Source: Dehalococcoidales bacterium
GTDB taxonomy: Bacteria; Chloroflexota; Dehalococcoidia; Dehalococcoidales; Fen-1064
Direction of reading: 5' to 3'
DNA: 9,568 bases
Assembly: GCA_030667735.1 (NCBI GenBank)
Contig: DAOUVG010000034.1
Span: 1 to 9,568 of the forward strand
Shown here: piece after piece, positions 5,311 to 9,568 of the stretch
Numbering within the stretch: position 1 is the stretch's first letter
Layout: each line of letters begins with the position of its first letter
Program-made: the position numbers and the translations under genes
The notes under the pieces: model-generated
Seen by the model: the letters and a program-made list of their open reading frames with translations, nothing else
What the model was told of the DNA's origin: nothing
The model's database searches: none

Positions 5311-6969
5311 ATGGCACAACCACGATTGAAAGTAATTCCCCTTGGCGGGCTGAGTGAAATCGGTAAGAACATGATGGTCCTGGAGTACCAGGAAGACATC
5401 ATTATCATTGATGCCGGTCTCATGTTCCCCGAAGAAGACATGCTCGGGGTAGACCTGGTTATCCCGGACATCAGCTACCTGATGGAAAGGCGCGACAGGA
5501 TAAAGGGTATGCTGGTCACTCACGGTCACGAGGACCACATCGGCGCGCTGCCTTATGTACTGCCCCAGTTGGACGTACCCATCTACTGTACGCAATTGAC
5601 CCAGGGTCTTATCTCCGTAAAGCTCAAGGAACGAAAGGCGCTGGCTAAGGCCAGTCTCAATGTAGTACCTCCCGGCGGGAAGGTCACGCTGGGATGTTTT
5701 CAGGTCGAGTTCTTTCCCGTCTGCCACAGCATCCCTGATGCAGTGGGCCTGATAATAAACACCCCGGTGGGCACCATAGTCCACAGCGGGGATTTCAAAC
5801 TAGACTTCACGCCGGTGAGTGGCAACCCCACCGACCTCTCCCGGCTGGCAGAGATCGGGCGGGAGGGTGTCCTGCTCTTGCTTTCCGATTCCACCTATGC
5901 CGAACTACCCGGCTATACGCCATCGGAGATGGTAGTTGGTGAAGCCCTGGACCACATCATGGCTGAGGCACCGGGGAGAGTAATCATCACCACCTTCTCC
6001 TCCCTGATATCACGCATCCAGCAGGTCTTCGACTCGGCAACCAAGTACGAGCGCCGTGTCTTCGTCGTGGGACGCAACATGACCAACATCGTTCGCATGG
6101 CTATGGAGCTGGGCTATCTGAAAGCACCGGACGGACTGCTGGGGCGGCTCGACGAACTCAAGGATATGCCCCATGACAGAATCGTCTTCGTTACCACCGG
6201 GAGCCAGGGAGAGCCGACCTCCGCCCTCGTTCGCATAGCCAATCGGGACCACCCCCAAATCCATATAATCCCCGGGGACACCGTGGCTATTTCAGCTACG
6301 CCCGTTCCCGGCAACGAGGCGCTGGTGGCCAAGACCATGGACAACCTTCTCCGGCAGGGCGCCAACGTGGTGTACAACAGCATGGCACCGGTACACGTTC
6401 ACGGACACGCCAGCCAGGAAGAGCTAAAGCTCATATTGAACCTCGTGAGACCGAAATACTTCGTCCCGATACACGGTGAATACCGCCACCTGAGCCTCCA
6501 CGCCAAACTGGCTGAGTCCATCGGCATTCCCAGAACGGATATATTCCTTATGGACGACGGTGATGTCCTTGAGATAGGTCCGCAGACGGCGAAAGTGACC
6601 GGCAAGGTCTCCTCCAGCAACGTCTACGTAGATGGCCTCAGTGTCGGTGACATTGGCACCGTTGTCCTACGGGACAGGAAGATGCTCTCCAGGGATGGTA
6701 TGGTGGTAGTGATTATTGCCATCAACCGGCAGACCGGAAAGCTGGTGGGGCGCCCCGATATCGTATCAAGGGGCTTCGTTGACACCAGGGAGTCCAAGGA
6801 AATGCTGGACGAGAGCCGTGACCTGGTGGCGCGCGTCCTGGACCGCGGCGGTGACCATCCGGCGCAGTGGAGTTTCGTCAACGTCAAGGTAAGGGATACA
6901 TTGAACAAGTTCTACTATGAGCAGACCAAGCGCCGTCCGATGATTCTTCCCTTCATGGTCAAGGTCTAG
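5311..6969 (+). CDS. rnj: Ribonuclease J (metallo-beta-lactamase / beta-CASP RNase)
   Basis: RNase J combines endonuclease and 5'-3' exonuclease activity and takes part in rRNA maturation and mRNA decay in bacteria that use it beside or instead of RNase E. The 552-residue length is typical. The metallo-beta-lactamase zinc ligands are visible: THGHEDHIG (70-78), H139 in PVCHSIPDA and D161 in HSGDFKLD. The beta-CASP part includes SDSTYAELPGYTPSE (192-206), TFSSLISRIQQ (228-238), HVHGHASQEE (362-371) and PIHGEYRHL (386-394) with the last metal-binding histidine. The common family motif near 228 is TFASN-x-x-R, so this reading is a variant. The C-terminal domain ends ILPFMVKV. I prefer the ATG at 5311, eight bases after GAGGT, over an in-frame TTG at 5296 that would overlap the glycosylase. 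ftsK follows after 30 bases. Confidence 0.96.
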   Translation: MAQPRLKVIPLGGLSEIGKNMMVLEYQEDIIIIDAGLMFPEEDMLGVDLVIPDISYLMERRDRIKGMLVTHGHEDHIGALPYVLPQLDVPIYCTQLTQGLISVKLKERKALAKASLNVVPPGGKVTLGCFQVEFFPVCHSIPDAVGLIINTPVGTIVHSGDFKLDFTPVSGNPTDLSRLAEIGREGVLLLLSDSTYAELPGYTPSEMVVGEALDHIMAEAPGRVIITTFSSLISRIQQVFDSATKYERRVFVVGRNMTNIVRMAMELGYLKAPDGLLGRLDELKDMPHDRIVFVTTGSQGEPTSALVRIANRDHPQIHIIPGDTVAISATPVPGNEALVAKTMDNLLRQGANVVYNSMAPVHVHGHASQEELKLILNLVRPKYFVPIHGEYRHLSLHAKLAESIGIPRTDIFLMDDGDVLEIGPQTAKVTGKVSSSNVYVDGLSVGDIGTVVLRDRKMLSRDGMVVVIIAINRQTGKLVGRPDIVSRGFVDTRESKEMLDESRDLVARVLDRGGDHPAQWSFVNVKVRDTLNKFYYEQTKRRPMILPFMVKV

Positions 6970-6999
6970 CTTCAGTGCGCTGCCCCACCAAGGAGTGGT

Positions 7000-9186
7000 A
7001 TGGCCAGTAAGAAACCGGGTTACCGAGAGATACACAGAGATATGGAGAGGGAGAAAGGTCGAGGAGTGTCACGCTGGGACTGGATACTCTGGCTTGTAAT
7101 AGCACTGACGGTAATAGCACTGGTCGTGCTGATGCTGTGGTTTGGCCTGTGGGAACCGGTCAGCGCTATCGCGGTCAGCATCTGGGATATGCTCGGCTGG
7201 GGTATCGTGATAATCGCGGTTGCCATCCTGACCATCGTAGGTCTGGGGTGGTGTCGTCGCCTCTCTCTGCTGATAAGTTACTGGAACCAGTGGCTCGGCG
7301 GACTCGTCGTTCTCATGGGTGGCTGGGGGATACTGGCGTTATTCGACCTCGGAGGCAGCTTTGGCCTGGCCATCGTCGGCCGCTCGGAGGCTATCGGCTA
7401 CCTCCGGATACTGGGGATATTCGTTGTAAGCATTTTCGTGATTGCCCCTGAGGTTGGCTACCATGTTTTCATCAGACCGGTACGCTGGCTGATAAAGCGC
7501 TCTCCCAGACCGAAAGCCCCCGCGGTAACCCGCCGCAGGAAGACGCCGTTGCGTGACATCAAGCCGACTCCAGTGGAGGAAGAGACCCGCGCGCCAACTC
7601 CTGTTGTCACCACGACGACTCCGGTGCCGACTTCCACTGAATCCCAGCGGGGACTGCGGCAGATAGCCCAGGACGTGTGGAAGAAGTACGGTGAATCATC
7701 TAATGCCGTCATCGTGGATGGCTGGAAGCTTCCGCCAATCGATATTCTCGACAAGACGGTCGAGATTGAGTTTAGCGAGGCCGACAACGTACAGCGGGCC
7801 CAGCTGATTGAAGAAGCCCTGGCCAGCTACGGCGTTGAAACCAAAGTCGTCCAGATAAACACCGGGCCGACGGTCACCCAGTTCGGCGTGGAACCGGGCT
7901 GGGACCGCAGGAAGAGGGAAATACGGGAGAAGGATAAAGAAGGCAATGTCCACAAGCGTATCGAGGAGGTTTCCAAGACCAGGGTCAAGGTGGATAGAAT
8001 CACATCTCTGGCCAACGATCTGGCACTCGCTCTGGCAGCACCGAGCATCCGGATTGAAGCCCCGGTACCCGGCAAATCGGTGGTCGGCATCGAGGTACCG
8101 AACGTGGTCACCAGTGCCGTCAGCCTGCGTGGTGTGATTGAGACCAGCACCTTCCAGAAGATACTGAGCAAGTCCAAGCTGACTCTGGCACTGGGCAAGG
8201 GTGCCGGTGGAGAAGCCGGGGCCGGTGACCTTGACAAGATGCCGCATCTGCTCATCGCAGGGTCTACCGGCAGTGGCAAGACTGTCTGCCTCAATTCCGC
8301 TATCTGCTGCCTGCTGATGGACAACACCCCGAACGACCTCCGGCTTATCATGATTGACCCCAAGAGAGTGGAACTGACGCCTTTTAACAGCATTCCCCAC
8401 CTGGCCGTACCGGTAATAGTGGACACGAACAAGGCCCTGGACATACTACGCTGGCTCAACACAGAGATGGACCGGCGCTACCAGCATCTGGCCAAGGCCA
8501 CGTCACGCAATATCGAAAGCTACAACAAGAACCGGCAGGGTAGAGAGAGGCTGCCCTACCTGGTGCTGGTTATCGACGAACTGGCCGACCTGATGATGGC
8601 CGGGTTCGATGAAGTGGAACATATTCTCTGCCGACTGGCACAGCTTTCACGTGCCGTGGGCATTCACCTGATAGTGGCTACGCAGCGGCCGTCGGTGGAC
8701 GTCGTCACCGGCCTCATCAAGGCCAACTTTCCCACCCGCATCAGCTTTGCAGTTACCTCCCAGGTAGACTCCCGAACGATTCTTGACGGTGCCGGTGCTG
8801 AGAAACTGCTGGGCAAGGGTGATATGCTCTACATGCCCACCGAGGCCGCCAAACCGAAACGTCTCCAGGGCTGTTTCGTCTCCGATGCCGAGACGGAGAG
8901 GCTGGTCTACTTCTGGGGGAGCCAGAAGAACGATGAAATGTCCGCGTTGAGGATAGAAGAGGCCCTTCAATCACCATCCTTCACCAGGGTACGCGAAGCG
9001 CCGAAAGACACCCTGCTGGAGGCTGCCAGGCAACTGGCCAGCGAGCACGAGAACGTATCCACCTCTTTCCTCCAGCGCCGACTCCAGATAGGCTATCCAC
9101 GGGCGGCCCGGCTCAAGGAGCAGCTTGACGAATCGCTGGCGGCGGATGAAGAACCGGAAACTGCATCTGACGAGCCGACCGAGTAG
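7000..9186 (+). CDS. ftsK: FtsK/SpoIIIE-type DNA translocase
   Basis: This membrane-anchored hexameric motor pumps chromosomal DNA through the division septum. The 728-residue protein has four predicted membrane helices (about 27-50, 60-84, 94-115 and 130-152) and a Pro/Thr-rich linker (about 165-225). The translocase core begins near 235 and holds Walker A GSTGSGKT (421-428), VIDELADLMM with D526/E527 as Walker B, and IVATQRPSVDVVTG. Two features are unusual. The alpha domain carries a charged insert of about 28 residues (W301-R328) where many relatives pass straight into the next strand. The gamma DNA-reading domain keeps STSFLQRRLQIGYPRAARL (to 705) but lacks the usual closing G-x-x-GP...GSKPR wing and ends in an acidic tail. 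AAGGAG precedes the ATG by four bases. It is third in the unit begun by the glycosylase. The family is certain. Confidence 0.96.
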   Translation: MASKKPGYREIHRDMEREKGRGVSRWDWILWLVIALTVIALVVLMLWFGLWEPVSAIAVSIWDMLGWGIVIIAVAILTIVGLGWCRRLSLLISYWNQWLGGLVVLMGGWGILALFDLGGSFGLAIVGRSEAIGYLRILGIFVVSIFVIAPEVGYHVFIRPVRWLIKRSPRPKAPAVTRRRKTPLRDIKPTPVEEETRAPTPVVTTTTPVPTSTESQRGLRQIAQDVWKKYGESSNAVIVDGWKLPPIDILDKTVEIEFSEADNVQRAQLIEEALASYGVETKVVQINTGPTVTQFGVEPGWDRRKREIREKDKEGNVHKRIEEVSKTRVKVDRITSLANDLALALAAPSIRIEAPVPGKSVVGIEVPNVVTSAVSLRGVIETSTFQKILSKSKLTLALGKGAGGEAGAGDLDKMPHLLIAGSTGSGKTVCLNSAICCLLMDNTPNDLRLIMIDPKRVELTPFNSIPHLAVPVIVDTNKALDILRWLNTEMDRRYQHLAKATSRNIESYNKNRQGRERLPYLVLVIDELADLMMAGFDEVEHILCRLAQLSRAVGIHLIVATQRPSVDVVTGLIKANFPTRISFAVTSQVDSRTILDGAGAEKLLGKGDMLYMPTEAAKPKRLQGCFVSDAETERLVYFWGSQKNDEMSALRIEEALQSPSFTRVREAPKDTLLEAARQLASEHENVSTSFLQRRLQIGYPRAARLKEQLDESLAADEEPETASDEPTE

Positions 9187-9188
9187 CC

Positions 9189-9204
9189 ACGGAGGCACGG
9201 AGGC
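9189..9204 (+). repeat. Tandem 8-bp repeat forming two Shine-Dalgarno-like sites
   Basis: ACGGAGGC occurs twice in a row (9189-9196 and 9197-9204), directly after the ftsK stop and before the small downstream gene. Each copy contains GGAGG. Only the second is at a usable distance from the ATG at 9214. It may simply be a short slippage duplication. Confidence 0.6.
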
Positions 9205-9213
9205 ACCAGAGAT

Positions 9214-9459
9214 ATGATGGAAAATACCGTTGTGCTGTACGTTGGACAGGACTATCACCTGAAAAGGGGTAAGGACCGCATCACCTACGCAGGTATGCCA
9301 TCGGAAGACGTCTACTCCATTGTTCAGAGGAAGACGGTTGGCTACCAGGGTTTTTCCTGGAACCTTTATTTTCCCCGGAGAAAACGGGACATCATCGATG
9401 GCGTTAGCCTTCAAGTGGAGAATGTCACGCCGGACGAGATAAGCTTCAGGGTGGTGTAG
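9214..9459 (+). CDS. Unrecognised 81-residue protein downstream of ftsK
   Basis: I do not recognise this protein. It has 81 residues, no membrane segment, no signal peptide and no cysteine. It is rich in aromatic and charged residues and probably mostly beta strand: VVLYVG near the start, a WNLYFPRRKRD basic patch near 50-60, and regular alternating strands at the end (SLQVENV, EISFRVV). The start is ATG at 9214, with a second ATG in the next codon. GGAGG (9199-9203) lies 10 bases before it, inside a tandem ACGGAGGC repeat. The ftsK stop is 27 bases upstream, so it is probably co-transcribed. Base composition matches the neighbours, and the clear ribosome site and operon-like spacing argue that it is real. 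No function is assigned. Confidence 0.7.
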   Translation: MMENTVVLYVGQDYHLKRGKDRITYAGMPSEDVYSIVQRKTVGYQGFSWNLYFPRRKRDIIDGVSLQVENVTPDEISFRVV

Positions 9460-9568
9460 GACATACACCTGTGCCTGTTGCAGTACTTTGATTTAATGAA
9501 CACCTGAACTACACGGGGCGGTTTTGCATCATCCTTATGCCTCAAATTGCAGGAACTCAACCGGCGCC

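Noticed and set aside
9537..9568. ATG followed by an open frame to the right edge (MPQIAGTQPA)
   Set aside because: Only about 10 codons are visible, the ribosome site is weak and no family can be recognised.
9460..9568. Search for a terminator after the last small gene
   Set aside because: No stem followed by a T-run was found, so the unit may continue beyond the window.

Overview
This looks like an ordinary core-gene segment of a bacterial chromosome. Gene density is high, codon use is GC-leaning, Shine-Dalgarno sites are mostly good and the promoters are sigma70-like. The proteins look like Chloroflexota, perhaps Dehalococcoidia. The reasons are the NEN-type PRPP synthetase, the charged insert in the FtsK alpha domain, a 4Fe-4S family-4 uracil-DNA glycosylase next to RNase J, and a lone thiolase. 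This assignment is inference from protein character and no search was run.

Layout. Bases 1-1478 (minus strand) hold a tightly overlapping cluster read right to left: prs (PRPP synthetase), a 76-aa DUF2007-like protein that probably starts at TTG, and the first 106 codons of secA, which runs off the left edge. Bases 1479-1861 are a gene-poor gap. It carries the prs promoter, two fragments that resemble dispersed palindromic extragenic repeats, a candidate thiolase promoter and a perfect 7-bp inverted repeat in the thiolase leader. Bases 1862-3124 (plus) encode a 420-aa thiolase with all catalytic motifs. Two strong hairpins at 3128-3188 separate it from the convergent glyA gene (3263-4507, minus), and the second is a bidirectional rho-independent terminator. 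Between glyA and the next gene lie two divergent promoters, each with a 17-bp spacer.

The right half (4704-9459, plus) reads as one transcription unit: family-4 uracil-DNA glycosylase, ribonuclease J, an FtsK/SpoIIIE-type DNA translocase and an 81-aa protein I do not recognise. The gaps are 4, 30 and 27 nt. The unit combines base-excision repair, RNA maturation or decay, and chromosome segregation. The last 109 bases hold no supported feature.

I found no defence system, mobile element, CRISPR array or RNA gene, and nothing that amounts to a new biological system. The points most worth checking are a C-terminal sliding-clamp-type motif on the glycosylase, the loss of the wing in the FtsK gamma domain, the altered ATP-site residues of PRPP synthetase, the inverted repeat before the thiolase gene, and the unrecognised small gene behind ftsK.
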